The position numbers and the translations under genes were made by a program. From NCBI RefSeq assembly GCF_004364775.1, contig NZ_SOAL01000001.1, forward strand, positions 372,001 through 436,000: a stretch of 64,000 nucleotides of DNA, read 5' to 3'. The DNA comes from Comamonas sp. JUb58 (GTDB lineage: Bacteria > Pseudomonadota > Gammaproteobacteria > Burkholderiales > Burkholderiaceae_C). Positions 43,416 to 53,506 of the stretch are shown piece by piece (positions within the stretch are counted from its first letter, which is position 1; the number at the start of each line of letters is the position of its first letter). The notes below the pieces were generated by a model. That model searched no databases, had not been told where the DNA came from, and was given only the letters and a program-made list of their open reading frames with translations.

Positions 43416-43847
43416 ATGCAGTTACCAAAGCCAGCTTCACAAGGCCAAGCCGCAGGCCTCATCCTGGGCACGGTCGTGCTCGCCAATATCGTGACGACCT
43501 GGGTTCTGATCAGCAACTTGGATGCAATGCTTTACCCCGTCGAAGCCGACGCGATCATGATTCCCATCGCCAACAACTTTCTCAACTCGCTGTGCCTCCT
43601 GCTCTTGGCTGGTGTAGGCATCTGCCTGCCTCGGCATCACATTGCCTGGCGCATGGCGAGTCGCATCTTGATCGGGGTAGCAGTCATGTATGCACTGGCG
43701 TTGGCAGTGTACTGGTGGTACCCCTTTCACTATTTGGCTGGAGCCTCATTTTTGCCTGCGGTGCTGGCCTGCGCTTGGGCAGTCTGTTTACCAGCACGCA
43801 AACTGCCGGCCAGGGGCGCAAACACCAGGCCCTCCGAACTGGCCTGA
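43416..43847 (+). CDS. Small membrane protein, unknown
   Basis: The product is 143 aa with four likely membrane helices (about 13-33, 50-68, 80-98, 105-122) and no recognised motif. No clear ribosome site precedes ATG 43416. The hydrophobic pattern suggests a real protein, but no family is recognised. Confidence 0.55.
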   Translation: MQLPKPASQGQAAGLILGTVVLANIVTTWVLISNLDAMLYPVEADAIMIPIANNFLNSLCLLLLAGVGICLPRHHIAWRMASRILIGVAVMYALALAVYWWYPFHYLAGASFLPAVLACAWAVCLPARKLPARGANTRPSELA

Positions 43848-43974
43848 TCGTCCCCCATGGCAAGTCAGGGACTGATGCCGCTTCCCAACAAGTTCGCACG
43901 AGGACAGAGAAGACCTGATGGGAAATGCGCACGTCAGCGGATGCCAGAGCTCAGACTTTCCCGCCCTTCTCTCC

Positions 43975-45153
43975 TCAGGAGCACAGATAGCGCCGCTTCA
44001 GCATCAGGCCGCCGCCCAACAGCCCTAGCGATAGCAGCAGCAAGGCTCCATCTGACAGCGCAGGAACAGCGACCGCAGGAGATAGCACCACAGGCGCAGC
44101 TGCCTCCCCGTCATCATCCGCAATCCGAACCGAGGCCTGCGATGCACCCGCCAGCAAACTGTAGTCATCGGGGTTGTCCGCTGGTTCGATGGCAACCGAC
44201 ACAGTGACCTGGCCATCGCCTTTGACGGTATTGGCAGTGGCTGTGATCGTGCAACTCGCCGTGCTGTCGCCCACTGCAATCTCCAGCGGACCAGCACAAC
44301 CGCTGTAGCGACTGGCGTCGCCCGAGGTGTTCAGCCCAATACTGAGCGCAGCCTCCGCAGGCCGGCTCAAGCGCAGGGTACAGATCGAGGTTAGCCCTTC
44401 GGAGTCCAGCAGCTGTGCCTTGTCGCACTGGATCGAGGCACTGGGCGGGACCACCTCGAAATTGGCCGACACCGAGGCCAGCGGGCCGACCACCTCGATA
44501 TTGTCAATGGCGCCAACAAAGCCGCTGGAGCCATTGCCAGCACCGCCTTCTACGGCGAAGACCACCATGTCGGCAAAGCGCTCATCTGACTGGAAGTCCG
44601 AAAAAGGCCGTCGTATGTTGGGATCAAAGCCGCCTTGAGCAGCGCTGCGCCCTTGCCAGACGATGCCCTGGAGCATATCGGCCGTCGTCCACTGGTCCAG
44701 ACCAACGCCCTGCACCCCGGCAATATCGGGGGTGTAGACAAGGGTCTGCGTATGCACGCCGGCCGCATTGCGCAGGTACAGCCGCAGCACGGGGGCCTGG
44801 TCCACCACATCGGTGCGGTGCACCAGCCACTGGTAGGAGATTTTGGTCAGCTCCGACAGTTTGCCGAAAGTATTCTCGGGGTAGTAAGCCAGCCCGGCCT
44901 TGGAGGAGGTGACTGGCAGCTCCAGACGCAGCGAGCCATTGCCGCTGTTTGCGAAATCCTTGGTGACCTGGGCCAGACCTGCACTCGTCAGCCCCACCTG
45001 CCCCCACTGGTCTGGGCCACTGCTCCCCCATTGGAAGGTCGCCTCAGGCACCACGTCGGCAGCGGCCACCACGGCGGCGTTCGCCCTCTGCGTCCCCAGC
45101 CATACCGAGCCCAGAACCAAACCCATGGTGCAAATGCGAAACAACAACTTCAT
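43975..45153 (-). CDS. IPTL-CTERM sorting-domain protein
   Basis: The product is 392 aa with a signal peptide ending RANAA and a C-terminal tail VPALSDGALLLLSLGLLGGG followed by a basic LKRR. This is the layout of IPTL-CTERM anchors, processed by an exosortase-type enzyme. The body is a large beta-rich secreted domain with a Calx-beta-like last part (CTLRLSRPAEAALSIGL, then VRIADDDGE). The exosortase gene is not in this window. The protein is likely displayed at the envelope or surface; function unknown. Confidence 0.85.
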   Translation of the reverse strand: MKLLFRICTMGLVLGSVWLGTQRANAAVVAAADVVPEATFQWGSSGPDQWGQVGLTSAGLAQVTKDFANSGNGSLRLELPVTSSKAGLAYYPENTFGKLSELTKISYQWLVHRTDVVDQAPVLRLYLRNAAGVHTQTLVYTPDIAGVQGVGLDQWTTADMLQGIVWQGRSAAQGGFDPNIRRPFSDFQSDERFADMVVFAVEGGAGNGSSGFVGAIDNIEVVGPLASVSANFEVVPPSASIQCDKAQLLDSEGLTSICTLRLSRPAEAALSIGLNTSGDASRYSGCAGPLEIAVGDSTASCTITATANTVKGDGQVTVSVAIEPADNPDDYSLLAGASQASVRIADDDGEAAAPVVLSPAVAVPALSDGALLLLSLGLLGGGLMLKRRYLCS

Positions 45154-45286
45154 AGCCGCTCCTTGTGTTGATACGCATTATTGTTTCAAGATGTAAACAA
45201 CTCCAGCTTTTTATTATCTATTTCTATGGAGTGATGTTTTTCTGATGATTGGGAAGATGGCTGGGCTTGGCACCAGCCCTCCGAGC

Positions 45287-45718
45287 TCATTCCGCTGTTT
45301 CGCGGTGCCAGCGCAGGCTCAAGAAACCCAGCACCAGTGCAAACGCGGTCAGCAAGACCAGCATCAGCCCGCCCAGCTTGGGAGCAGGCCGGGAAAAGGC
45401 CCCTGCTGCCTGCTCGGTCACCGCAGTCATGCTGTGGCGCACGCGGTGGAAAACCGTGTCGTCGTCTTGCGCGAGCGCGCTGCCTGCCGCATGCAGGTCT
45501 GCGCTGGGCAAGGCCACCCCTTGCGCCCAGGTGCTAGCCAGCCGACCTGCATAGGGCCCTTGGCTATCGGCCGACCCTTGCTGCGAGCCCAGCAGGTGGT
45601 AGTCCGCCGGCATCTCTCTGGTCGTTGCAGCAGCGGGCAGCGCATGCAGCAGCACGCAGCCCAAAGCCACCAACCACCCAAGAATCAGACGCCTGCACAA
45701 CCTCATTTCAGCAGCCAT
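45287..45718 (-). CDS. Secreted small protein with C-terminal membrane anchor, unknown
   Basis: The product is 143 aa. It has a signal peptide (RRLILGWLVALGCVLLHALP) and a C-terminal hydrophobic segment GLMLVLLTAFALVLGFLSLR followed by charged residues. The design is like a sorting-tail protein, but no standard PEP/IPTL motif is visible. It lies upstream of the IPTL-CTERM gene on the same strand, 133 bp apart. No family is recognised. Confidence 0.55.
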   Translation of the reverse strand: MAAEMRLCRRLILGWLVALGCVLLHALPAAATTREMPADYHLLGSQQGSADSQGPYAGRLASTWAQGVALPSADLHAAGSALAQDDDTVFHRVRHSMTAVTEQAAGAFSRPAPKLGGLMLVLLTAFALVLGFLSLRWHRETAE

Positions 45719-45964
45719 ATACAGAAATTAACAATGTTGCTTACTATCGGACTGCGCCTACAAACGGTCAATCCCCAAAATTAGTGAATATGTACTACGG
45801 TGGTCCTCGGCACTACAGGCTGCCCACTATGACTTATGCGTGTCACAAACCGGGAAAAAGTCCGGATCTGGATGCCGAAAGCGCCTCTCGCTCCCGCCCT
45901 CCGGTGACGGCATACCAAAAAAGATGGCTATGATCAAAATTTGCGTGCTATAATCGATGGCTTA

Positions 45965-46041
45965 GCGGCTGTAGCTCAGCTGGATAGAGTACTTGGCTAC
46001 GAACCAAGGGGTCGTGGGTTCGATTCCTGCCAGCCGCACCA
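45965..46041 (+). tRNA. tRNA-Arg (ACG), second copy
   Basis: A 77-base tRNA with encoded CCA and anticodon ACG, identical in sequence to the copy at 32820-32896 on the other strand. A TATAAT at 45949 forms a likely promoter. Confidence 0.97.
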
Positions 46042-46049
46042 AACGTAAA

Positions 46050-46080
46050 GCCTCAGAGCAGCAATGCTCTGAGGCTTTTT
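46050..46080 (+). terminator. Intrinsic terminator after tRNA-Arg
   Basis: An 11-bp perfect stem (GCCTCAGAGCA/TGCTCTGAGGC) with a GCAA tetraloop is followed by TTTTT. Confidence 0.92.
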
Positions 46081-46186
46081 CGTTGCTGGGGCGGCGCCTG
46101 TGCAGATCTACGCAGCCCCATGAAAAAAGCCGATCTCCATCAAGGAGGCCGGCTTGTGAACAGTACAGCGACTGTGCGCTGACGGT

Positions 46187-47659
46187 TTACTTGGTCGGGC
46201 GAATCAGCACATATTGGGTCCACTCACCCCGGCGGAACAGCACGTTGACGGGCTTGGACTTGTCGGCCTTGGCCACCGCAGCGTCGAACTGCTTGACGTC
46301 GTTGATCTCGGTGTTGGCAATGCCCAAGATCACATCGCCTTGCTTCAGACCGGCACGGGCAGCTGCCTCATCGGCCGATACGATCTGCACGCCACCCTTG
46401 AGGTGCATGGACTTGCGCTGTGCATCGGTCAGATCGGTCACCACCAGGCCCAGCTGCTGGGCAGCGGTGGAAGGCTTGGCCTTCTCCGGCTCTTTACTGG
46501 TCGCTGCAGCATCTGCGCTGGCATCCGACGGAATCTCGATGATGGTGATCGGCAGATCCAGGGTCTTGCCACGGCGGAAAACAGTAACGGTGCTCTTCGA
46601 ACCGGGTTTGGTGTTACCCACCCAGCGCGGCAGATCCGCCAGCTTTTCCAATGGCTTGCCATCGAACTTGGTGATGATGTCGCCCGCTTCCACGCCCGCC
46701 TTCTCCGCAGGCGAACCACTTTCCACACCCGTCACCATCGCGCCCTGGGCCTTGCCCAAGCCGATGGATTCAGCGACATCCTTGTTCACCGTGGAGATTT
46801 GCACGCCGATCTTGCCGCGCACCACGCGGCCGGTGGCGCGCAGCTGGTCGCTCACGCGCACCGCTTCATCGATCGGGATCGAGAACGAGATGCCCATGAA
46901 GCCGCCCGAACGCGAATAGATCTGGCTGTTGATACCCACGACCTCGCCACGCATGTTCAGCAGCGGGCCGCCCGAGTTGCCAGGGTTGATGGCAACATCG
47001 GTCTGGATAAAGGGCAGGTAATCGCCGGTGTCGCGCTGCTTGGCCGACACAATGCCGGCGGTCACCGAGTTCTCCAGGCCAAAGGGCGAGCCGATGGCCA
47101 TCACCCATTCGCCCACACGCAGGCGGTTCACATCGCCAATCTTGACGGCAGGCAGGCCAGTGGCATCGATCTTCACCACGGCCACATCGGTGCGCTTGTC
47201 GGCGCCCACGATCTTGGCCTTGAACTCGCGCTTGTCGGTCAGGGTCACGATGACTTCATCGGCGCCATCGACCACATGCGCATTGGTCATCACATAGCCG
47301 TCAGCCGTCAGGATGAAGCCCGAGCCCAGGCCGCTGGGCACTTCTTCGCCATCGGCGCCGGGGCGCTGTGGGCGTTGCTGTTTGGGAACGCTGGGCACCG
47401 GCAGGCCAAAGCGCTTGAAGAACTCCAGCATCTCCGGATCCAGGCCGCTCTGGCTTTGGCGGTTGGAGACCTTTTCCATCGTGCGGATGTTGACCACCGA
47501 TGGGCCCACCTGGTCAACCAGGTCGGTGAAATCAGGCAGGCCACGCACCACGGCAGGTGCGGGGGTCTGGGCTGCTGCCGGCAGCATCATCGCGCTGCTG
47601 ACGGACAGAATGGCCGCCAGTGCACTGATCTGAAAAGGCTTCCAACGCTTTAGAGACAT
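46187..47659 (-). CDS. Periplasmic Do-type serine protease (DegP/MucD-like)
   Basis: The product is 490 aa from ATG 47659 with a GAGGAG site; a longer frame to 47758 lacks one. A signal peptide ends PAAAQ. The trypsin-like triad is present: His in MTNAHVVDG, Asp in KRTDVAVVKI, Ser in NPGNSGGPLL, then two PDZ domains (GKIGVQI... and LGLVVTDL...). It degrades or refolds damaged periplasmic proteins. It follows rpoE and rseA as in MucD loci, but a terminator lies between, so its own promoter is likely. Confidence 0.94.
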   Translation of the reverse strand: MSLKRWKPFQISALAAILSVSSAMMLPAAAQTPAPAVVRGLPDFTDLVDQVGPSVVNIRTMEKVSNRQSQSGLDPEMLEFFKRFGLPVPSVPKQQRPQRPGADGEEVPSGLGSGFILTADGYVMTNAHVVDGADEVIVTLTDKREFKAKIVGADKRTDVAVVKIDATGLPAVKIGDVNRLRVGEWVMAIGSPFGLENSVTAGIVSAKQRDTGDYLPFIQTDVAINPGNSGGPLLNMRGEVVGINSQIYSRSGGFMGISFSIPIDEAVRVSDQLRATGRVVRGKIGVQISTVNKDVAESIGLGKAQGAMVTGVESGSPAEKAGVEAGDIITKFDGKPLEKLADLPRWVGNTKPGSKSTVTVFRRGKTLDLPITIIEIPSDASADAAATSKEPEKAKPSTAAQQLGLVVTDLTDAQRKSMHLKGGVQIVSADEAAARAGLKQGDVILGIANTEINDVKQFDAAVAKADKSKPVNVLFRRGEWTQYVLIRPTK

Positions 47660-47832
47660 ATCACTCCTCAATTTGACAATATGGCGGCAGCGCATTTTTA
47701 GCGATTCAAACGCCTTGCAATGGTGCCGTGCCGCAATTGGAGGGGCAATAGGCCTCAAGGTTCCAAGCGTGCATCACCTTCAGATAGGCAGCAAAACACA
47801 GGTTTCAAGCCTTGATCGGTGAAAGGCATAAA

Positions 47833-47858
47833 AAAACACCTGCAAGGCAGGTGTTTTT
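47833..47858. terminator. Bidirectional terminator between rseA and degP-like genes
   Basis: Stem CACCTGC/GCAGGTG, loop AAG, flanked by A-runs and T-runs, so it works in both directions. It is on the 3' side of rseA. Confidence 0.85.
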
Positions 47859-47895
47859 CTGAAAAGCAGGTGATTTTGGCAAGTTCAGCCGATGA

Positions 47896-48654
47896 TCAGC
47901 ACAAGCGCGAAGTCTTGTCTGCGCAACCACTGTTGCGTTTTTCCGCATTAAAGGTGGCATTGCGCAAGAAGCCAGCAGGCATCTGCAGATTGGCGGTGAC
48001 GCCAATCTGGCCGCGTGCGGCGAGCACTTCATCAAGGCGCGGATCGCGCAGCATGATGGTGGAGTTCTGCCCCACAGTTACTTGCTGCTCAATCAAACCT
48101 TGTGCATTAGCAGCGGCTGGGTGGCTAGCGGCAGCAGACGCCACTACTTGCGGTGCTGCCGCGCTCGCCACCTGTTGCTGTGCGTTGCCGCCAGCGAGCA
48201 ACCCCATGCTGTTCCAGCCCACCATGGCCACCGCCGCCACGGTGGCAAAGCCGGCCACCATCTTCCAGCGGAAGACCGAGTGGTTGGCGGCATCCTGTGC
48301 GGCAGCGGCAGGCTTGATGGTCTGCGCAGCGGCAGCAGCCACGGCCGGCACCGCAACAGCGCCTGGCGCAGGTTGGCCCTGGGCCACCAGCGGCGGCTCC
48401 AGCGCAATCTTGGCATTCAGCGCATCCAGGAAGGCCAGGCTGTCGGAGCACGGCGCATGGGCCGAGCGCATCAGGTCGCCAATGACCTGGTAGGACTGCA
48501 GCGAGGCGTAACAGGCCTCGTCGTCGGCCAGCTCTGGCAGTTCAGCCAGCAGTTGGCTGAGCGCCCGGTCGTCCAGTTCACCATCGACCCAGGCGGACAG
48601 CTGCTCACAGGCTGCCTGCGTGCTCTTGTTCGATGCTTGGTTTTCGAGATTCAT
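47896..48654 (-). CDS. rseA: Sigma-E anti-sigma factor RseA-like
   Basis: The product is 252 aa from ATG 48654, with AGGA eight bases upstream; ATG 48660 is too close to it. The N-terminus has the RseA/MucA anti-sigma fold signature CEQLSAWVDGELDDRAL, and a single membrane helix lies at about 130-155 (RWKMVAGFATVAAVAMVGW). The periplasmic tail is Ala/Gln-rich. It holds RpoE at the membrane until envelope stress. It immediately follows rpoE. No rseB gene follows it. Confidence 0.9.
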   Translation of the reverse strand: MNLENQASNKSTQAACEQLSAWVDGELDDRALSQLLAELPELADDEACYASLQSYQVIGDLMRSAHAPCSDSLAFLDALNAKIALEPPLVAQGQPAPGAVAVPAVAAAAAQTIKPAAAAQDAANHSVFRWKMVAGFATVAAVAMVGWNSMGLLAGGNAQQQVASAAAPQVVASAAASHPAAANAQGLIEQQVTVGQNSTIMLRDPRLDEVLAARGQIGVTANLQMPAGFLRNATFNAEKRNSGCADKTSRLC

Positions 48655-48710
48655 AGCCATTTTCCTAGCGGGCCCCAGGCCCTTGCAGCCAGTCATCACA
48701 CTCATATCAG

Positions 48711-49346
48711 CTACCAACGCTTGCCAGACTGGCGTTCAAGCATGGGCTTTACCTTGGCGGAAATCGCCTCGCGGGCGCGGAAAATTCGCGACCGTACGGT
48801 ACCGATGGGACAATCCATCGCAGCGGCAATGTCTTCATAAGACATGCCTTCAATCTCACGCAGCACGATAGCCTGTCGCAGGTCTTCGGGCAGCGCGTCC
48901 ATAGCGGTGTTCACGGCCTGGGCAATTTCCTTGGCAGCGATCACCGTCTCTGGCGTCTCATCCGTGGTTAGTTCACGTCCGGGCGCATAAGTTTCATCGT
49001 CATCGTCTTTTGCGCGCAAAGCACTTTCCGTCATCACCGGATTGCGGATCAGTTCCACCATCGCCTTCTTGGCGGTATTGACGGCGATACGGTACAGCCA
49101 GGTGTAGAACTGCGCATCTCCACGGAACTGCGGCAGCGCGCGATAGGCGCGCAGAAAGGTTTCCTGGGCCAGATCGGGCACCAGATCCACATCGCGCACC
49201 ATGCGCCCGATCAGGCGCTCAATGCGGCGCTGGTATTTGAGCACCAGCAGGCCATAGGCTTTTTGATCTCCTGCCACCGTGCGCTGCACCAGGTGCAGAT
49301 CGCTGTCATTTGCATTCGGGGTACTGGCCGTTGGCGTTCCCGTCAT
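48711..49346 (-). CDS. rpoE: RNA polymerase sigma factor RpoE
   Basis: The product is 211 aa of the ECF sigma family. Region 2 has DLVPDLAQETFLRAYRALPQ and FYTWLYRIAVNTAKK; region 4 has LPEDLRQAIVLREIEGMSYEDIAAAMDCPIGTVRSRIFRAR-type sequence. It directs transcription of envelope-stress genes. The anti-sigma gene follows on the same strand. Confidence 0.96.
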   Translation of the reverse strand: MTGTPTASTPNANDSDLHLVQRTVAGDQKAYGLLVLKYQRRIERLIGRMVRDVDLVPDLAQETFLRAYRALPQFRGDAQFYTWLYRIAVNTAKKAMVELIRNPVMTESALRAKDDDDETYAPGRELTTDETPETVIAAKEIAQAVNTAMDALPEDLRQAIVLREIEGMSYEDIAAAMDCPIGTVRSRIFRAREAISAKVKPMLERQSGKRW

Positions 49347-49407
49347 AAAAGAGGCCCTCTTGGCGCTACAAGCTTGCAGCTATTGTTGTGGTTGTTCAGC
49401 TGTAGGC

Positions 49408-49893
49408 TTACACCTGATGGATGTTCTGCGGTTCAGCGGCAAGCGACGAGTATAAAACCCGACGAATATCCGGCCAACGCTCTGGATTAGCGGCTTTCGC
49501 CACCAGCAGCCACTGACTGCGACCCGGGCTTTGCAGCCCTTTAGCCTGCAACAAAATCCACGATTGCCCATCCATCAGCACGGCCAGTTGCGCAAGCTCC
49601 TGGCGCTGCTCCAGCGCCAGCGGGCCTTGCCCAAGGCACCACTGAGAGCCGGTACAGCACAAACAAGTTCCCTGCGGCCACAGCGGCATGCGCCAAACCA
49701 GCCCGATGGCCAGCGCCAACACCAGCACCGCTAGTGCGCGTGGCAGCACCGATGGTGCGGATGCATGCATCCAGACCAGGCATAGCACCGTGACCAGGCC
49801 CAGCCAGCTGGCCAGTAGCAGGCGGATGCGCATCGGACTTGGCAGCGCAAAGGACTGCAGCGCCATCAGGGCAGCTGGGCGATGGTGGGGCAT
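49408..49893 (-). CDS. YgfX/CptA-like membrane protein
   Basis: The product is 161 aa from the likely ATG 49893; upstream in-frame starts extend into the fabF side without support. The N-terminal part has two hydrophobic segments (LLLASWLGLVTVLCLVWMHA, then VLVLALAIGLVW), typical of YgfX. The rest is a soluble domain with WLLVAKAANPERW. Family members affect cell division or envelope functions. The place between fabF and rpoE is common in related bacteria. Confidence 0.7.
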   Translation of the reverse strand: MPHHRPAALMALQSFALPSPMRIRLLLASWLGLVTVLCLVWMHASAPSVLPRALAVLVLALAIGLVWRMPLWPQGTCLCCTGSQWCLGQGPLALEQRQELAQLAVLMDGQSWILLQAKGLQSPGRSQWLLVAKAANPERWPDIRRVLYSSLAAEPQNIHQV

Positions 49894-50012
49894 GGCTGGG
49901 TGACGATTGAAAAAGGCATCGCTCCATTCTGCAATGCACCCCTCGATGACCGCGCAGGGCAAACCCCGTGTTGAAGCTTCAACATCGCATTGACCAAGGC
50001 GGCTCAAAAACA

Positions 50013-50039
50013 ACAAAGGCCTCTGTAACAGAGGCCTTA
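50013..50039 (-). terminator. Intrinsic terminator after fabF
   Basis: On the reverse strand AAGGCCTCTG-TTA-CAGAGGCCTT is followed by TGTTGTTTTT. It marks the end of the fatty acid operon. Confidence 0.85.
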
Positions 50040-50080
50040 TCCAAGCTTGAGAGCTGTGGCGCACCGGGCGCCAACCGCCA

Positions 50081-51325
50081 TCAAACCCGTTTGAACACCA
50101 GGGTGCCGTTGGTGCCGCCAAAACCGAAGTTGTTCTTGACAGCGATCTCCAGCTTGGCGTCGCGCGCGGTGTTCGCGCAGTAGTCCAGATCGCATTCCGG
50201 ATCCTGGTCCACCAAGTTGATGGTCGGGGGAATCTTCTGGTCCTTCAATGCCATGACGGTAAAGACGCTCTCCAGGCCGCCAGCACCACCCAGCAAATGG
50301 CCGGTCATGGATTTGGTCGAGCTGACCACCAGCTTCTTGGCATGGTCACCCATGGCCGCCTTGATGGCATTGGTCTCGTTGAGGTCTCCCAGCGGCGTGG
50401 AGGTGCCGTGGGCATTGAGGTAGTCCACCTGGTCGGCATTGACGCCTGCATTGCGCAGAGCGGCCAGCATGGCGCGGCGTGGGCCGTCCATGTTGGGCGC
50501 GGTCATGTGACCGGCGTCAGCGCTCATGCCATAACCCAGCAACTCGGCATAGATCTTGGCACCACGGGCCTTGGCGTGCTCGTACTCTTCGAGCACCACA
50601 ATACCGGCGCCCTCACCCAGCACAAAGCCGTCACGGCCCTTGTCCCAGGGGCGCGATGCCGCCTTGGGATCGTCATTGCGTGTGGACAGCGCGCGCATTG
50701 CTGCGAACCCACCCACACCCAACGGAGAAACAGTGGCTTCGGTACCACCTGCAATCATGACGTCGGCATCGCCGTACTCAATCATGCGACCGGCTTCACC
50801 AATGCAGTGCAAACCTGTCGTGCAAGCAGTCACCACCGACAGGTTCGGGCCTTTGAAGCCAAAACGCATCGATACATGACCTGCGACCATATTGATAATG
50901 GACGCGGGAACAAAGAAAGGCGTGATGCGGCGCGCACCACGGCGCTCATATTCACCGTGCGTGTTCTCGATCAGTGGCAAACCACCGATACCCGAACCGA
51001 TCACACAGCCAATACGAGTTGCGAGCTCTTCATCCAGCGCCTCGCCCAAAGGCAGGCCGGCGTCTTTCACTGCCTCTTGGGCAGCGGCAATACCGTAATG
51101 AATGAAGGAGTCCATCGTGCGTGCTTCCTTGGCACTCATATAGGACTCAAGGTCAAAACCCTTCACCTCACCTGCAATCTTGCAGCTGAAATCAGTGGTG
51201 TCGAACTTGGTAATGAGGTCAATGCCGGATTGACCGGCCAAAATGTTGGACCAGGCTTCAGCAACCGTGTTACCCACGGGGCTGATGCAACCCAGACCAG
51301 TCACGACGACGCGACGGCGACTCAT
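50081..51325 (-). CDS. fabF: Beta-ketoacyl-ACP synthase II
   Basis: The product is 414 aa, usual length. The catalytic Cys is in [10 protein letters not shown] and the two His in [13 protein letters not shown] and [12 protein letters not shown]. It condenses acyl-ACP with malonyl-ACP in chain elongation. It lies after acpP, the normal order. Confidence 0.97.
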   Translation of the reverse strand: MSRRRVVVTGLGCISPVGNTVAEAWSNILAGQSGIDLITKFDTTDFSCKIAGEVKGFDLESYMSAKEARTMDSFIHYGIAAAQEAVKDAGLPLGEALDEELATRIGCVIGSGIGGLPLIENTHGEYERRGARRITPFFVPASIINMVAGHVSMRFGFKGPNLSVVTACTTGLHCIGEAGRMIEYGDADVMIAGGTEATVSPLGVGGFAAMRALSTRNDDPKAASRPWDKGRDGFVLGEGAGIVVLEEYEHAKARGAKIYAELLGYGMSADAGHMTAPNMDGPRRAMLAALRNAGVNADQVDYLNAHGTSTPLGDLNETNAIKAAMGDHAKKLVVSSTKSMTGHLLGGAGGLESVFTVMALKDQKIPPTINLVDQDPECDLDYCANTARDAKLEIAVKNNFGFGGTNGTLVFKRV

Positions 51326-51409
51326 GCGTTACAACTTTCTTGTTGATCTCTCGGAAGATTCGCAGCAAGACACTTGCGCCACAAGGGCGCCAAGTGCATG
51401 CGCAATCAA

Positions 51410-51685
<276 letters not shown>

Positions 51686-51754
51686 CTAGCTGCTTCAGCA
51701 ATACCTGAGTGCAACTTGCCGTCGCGAGGAAACGGCATTCAACTTTCGTCAAAT

Positions 51755-52501
51755 TTACATATACATGCCGCCATTGACATGCAACTCCTGTCCGGTCACA
51801 TAACCGGCACCGTCTGAGGCCAAATAGACCACAGCGTTGGCAATGTCTTGCGGCTGTCCCAGCTTGCCCAAGGCAATCTGCGACTGCAGAGCTTTCTTCT
51901 GTTCTTCGGGCAACTGGGCCGTCATATCGGTCTCGATGAAACCAGGCGCCACGCAGTTTACCGTGATGCCACGGCTGCCCAGCTCCTTGGCCAGCGAGCG
52001 CGTCATACCTGCCACACCCGCCTTGGCGGCCGCGTAGTTGGCCTGACCGGCATTGCCGGATGCGCCCACCACACTGGTGATGCTGATGATACGGCCAAAA
52101 CGCTGCTTCATCATCGGGCGGATGGCAGCGCGGCTGGCGCCGAACACGGCCTTCAGATTGGTGCCCAGCACGGCGTCCCAGTCGTCATCCTTCATGCGCA
52201 TGGCCAGGGTGTCGCGGGTGATACCGGCGTTGTTGACCAACACATGCAGGCCGCCTTGGGTCTTGACCAGGCTGTCGATCAGCGCTTCGACGGCAGCGCC
52301 ATCGTTCACATCCAGGGCCACGCCACGCGAGCCGGCAAAGGCCGACAGCGCTTGCGAGATCTTGGCTGCGCCGTCTTCGGTCGTTGCCGTGCCGATCACC
52401 TGGTAGCCGGCTGCGCCGAGCGCCTGGGCAATGGCTGCGCCAATACCGCGCGATGCGCCGGTAACCAGGGCGACTTTGGCTGTTGAGGTGGTTTCAGTCA
52501 T
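51755..52501 (-). CDS. fabG: 3-Oxoacyl-ACP reductase
   Basis: The product is 248 aa, a short-chain dehydrogenase with TGASRGIGAAIA, NNAGITRD, and the SITSVVGASGNAGQANYAAAKA active-site region containing Tyr and Lys. It reduces the keto group using NADPH. It overlaps fabD by 4 bp. Confidence 0.97.
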   Translation of the reverse strand: MTETTSTAKVALVTGASRGIGAAIAQALGAAGYQVIGTATTEDGAAKISQALSAFAGSRGVALDVNDGAAVEALIDSLVKTQGGLHVLVNNAGITRDTLAMRMKDDDWDAVLGTNLKAVFGASRAAIRPMMKQRFGRIISITSVVGASGNAGQANYAAAKAGVAGMTRSLAKELGSRGITVNCVAPGFIETDMTAQLPEEQKKALQSQIALGKLGQPQDIANAVVYLASDGAGYVTGQELHVNGGMYM

Positions 52502-53442
52502 GCGATGGCTTCTTTGGTTTCTTGCAAAGTGGCGGGGTCGTACAGAGCCACACCGACGAGTTCAGGGTCGATGCGCTTGGTCATGCCGGTCAGCACCTTG
52601 CCCGGGCCGCATTCGACCAGGTGGGTGGCGCCCAGCGCACGCAGGTGCTGCACGCACTCGACCCAACGCACGGGGCCAAAGGCCTGGCGGTACAGCGCAT
52701 CACGGATGGCATCGGCATCGGTAGGCATCGCCACATCGATATTGTTGAGCACAGGAATCTGGGGCGCAGCCAGTTGCAGCTCGGCCAGGGCCAGCTTGAG
52801 CTTTTCAGCGGCGGGCTTCATCAGGCTGGAATGGAAAGGTGCCGACACCGGCAGTGGCAGCGCGCGCTTGGCACCTGCTTCCTTCACGGCCAGGCTGGCC
52901 GCTTCCACCGCGGCCTTGGAGCCGGCGATGACCGTCTGGCCGGGGTCGTTGAAGTTCACCGCCTCGACGACCTCAGTGCCGCCCAGCTGGGCAGTCACCT
53001 GGGCGCACACGGCCTTGACCTTGTCGGCATCCAGGCCCAGCACTGCCGCCATGGCGCCGGCACCCACAGGCACGGCCTCTTGCATGGCGGCACCACGCAG
53101 GCGCACCAGCGGCGCGGCCTGGCTCAAGGTCAATACACCGGCAGCTACCAGTGCGGAATATTCGCCCAGCGAGTGGCCGGCAACGGCCATCGGCATGGCG
53201 CCGCCTTCGGCCTGCCAAACACGCCATGCGGCCACACCAGCGACCAGCATCACCGGCTGGGTGTTGGCGGTCAGTGCCAGCGTTTCTTTGGGGCCGTTCT
53301 GGATCAGCGCGCCCAGGTCTTCACCCAGCGCATCCGAGGCTTCCTGCAGCGCCTGAACGACGGCAGGGTGGCCACCCCAGGCATCGAGCATGCCCATGGA
53401 CTGCGAGCCTTGGCCCGGAAATACAAATGCAAAAGCGCTCAT
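52498..53442 (-). CDS. fabD: Malonyl-CoA:ACP transacylase
   Basis: The product is 314 aa from ATG 53442; a TTG at 53454 could add four residues. The motifs FVFPGQGSQS and AGHSLGEYSAL (nucleophile Ser) are clear. It loads malonyl units onto AcpP. It is coupled to fabG by overlap. Confidence 0.96.
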   Translation of the reverse strand: MSAFAFVFPGQGSQSMGMLDAWGGHPAVVQALQEASDALGEDLGALIQNGPKETLALTANTQPVMLVAGVAAWRVWQAEGGAMPMAVAGHSLGEYSALVAAGVLTLSQAAPLVRLRGAAMQEAVPVGAGAMAAVLGLDADKVKAVCAQVTAQLGGTEVVEAVNFNDPGQTVIAGSKAAVEAASLAVKEAGAKRALPLPVSAPFHSSLMKPAAEKLKLALAELQLAAPQIPVLNNIDVAMPTDADAIRDALYRQAFGPVRWVECVQHLRALGATHLVECGPGKVLTGMTKRIDPELVGVALYDPATLQETKEAIA

Positions 53443-53506
53443 GTCTCGGTTCAATCAGTTTTTATCAATTGGCGGATGGCAGCGGTCTCGGCAACGCCGA
53501 GCCATG

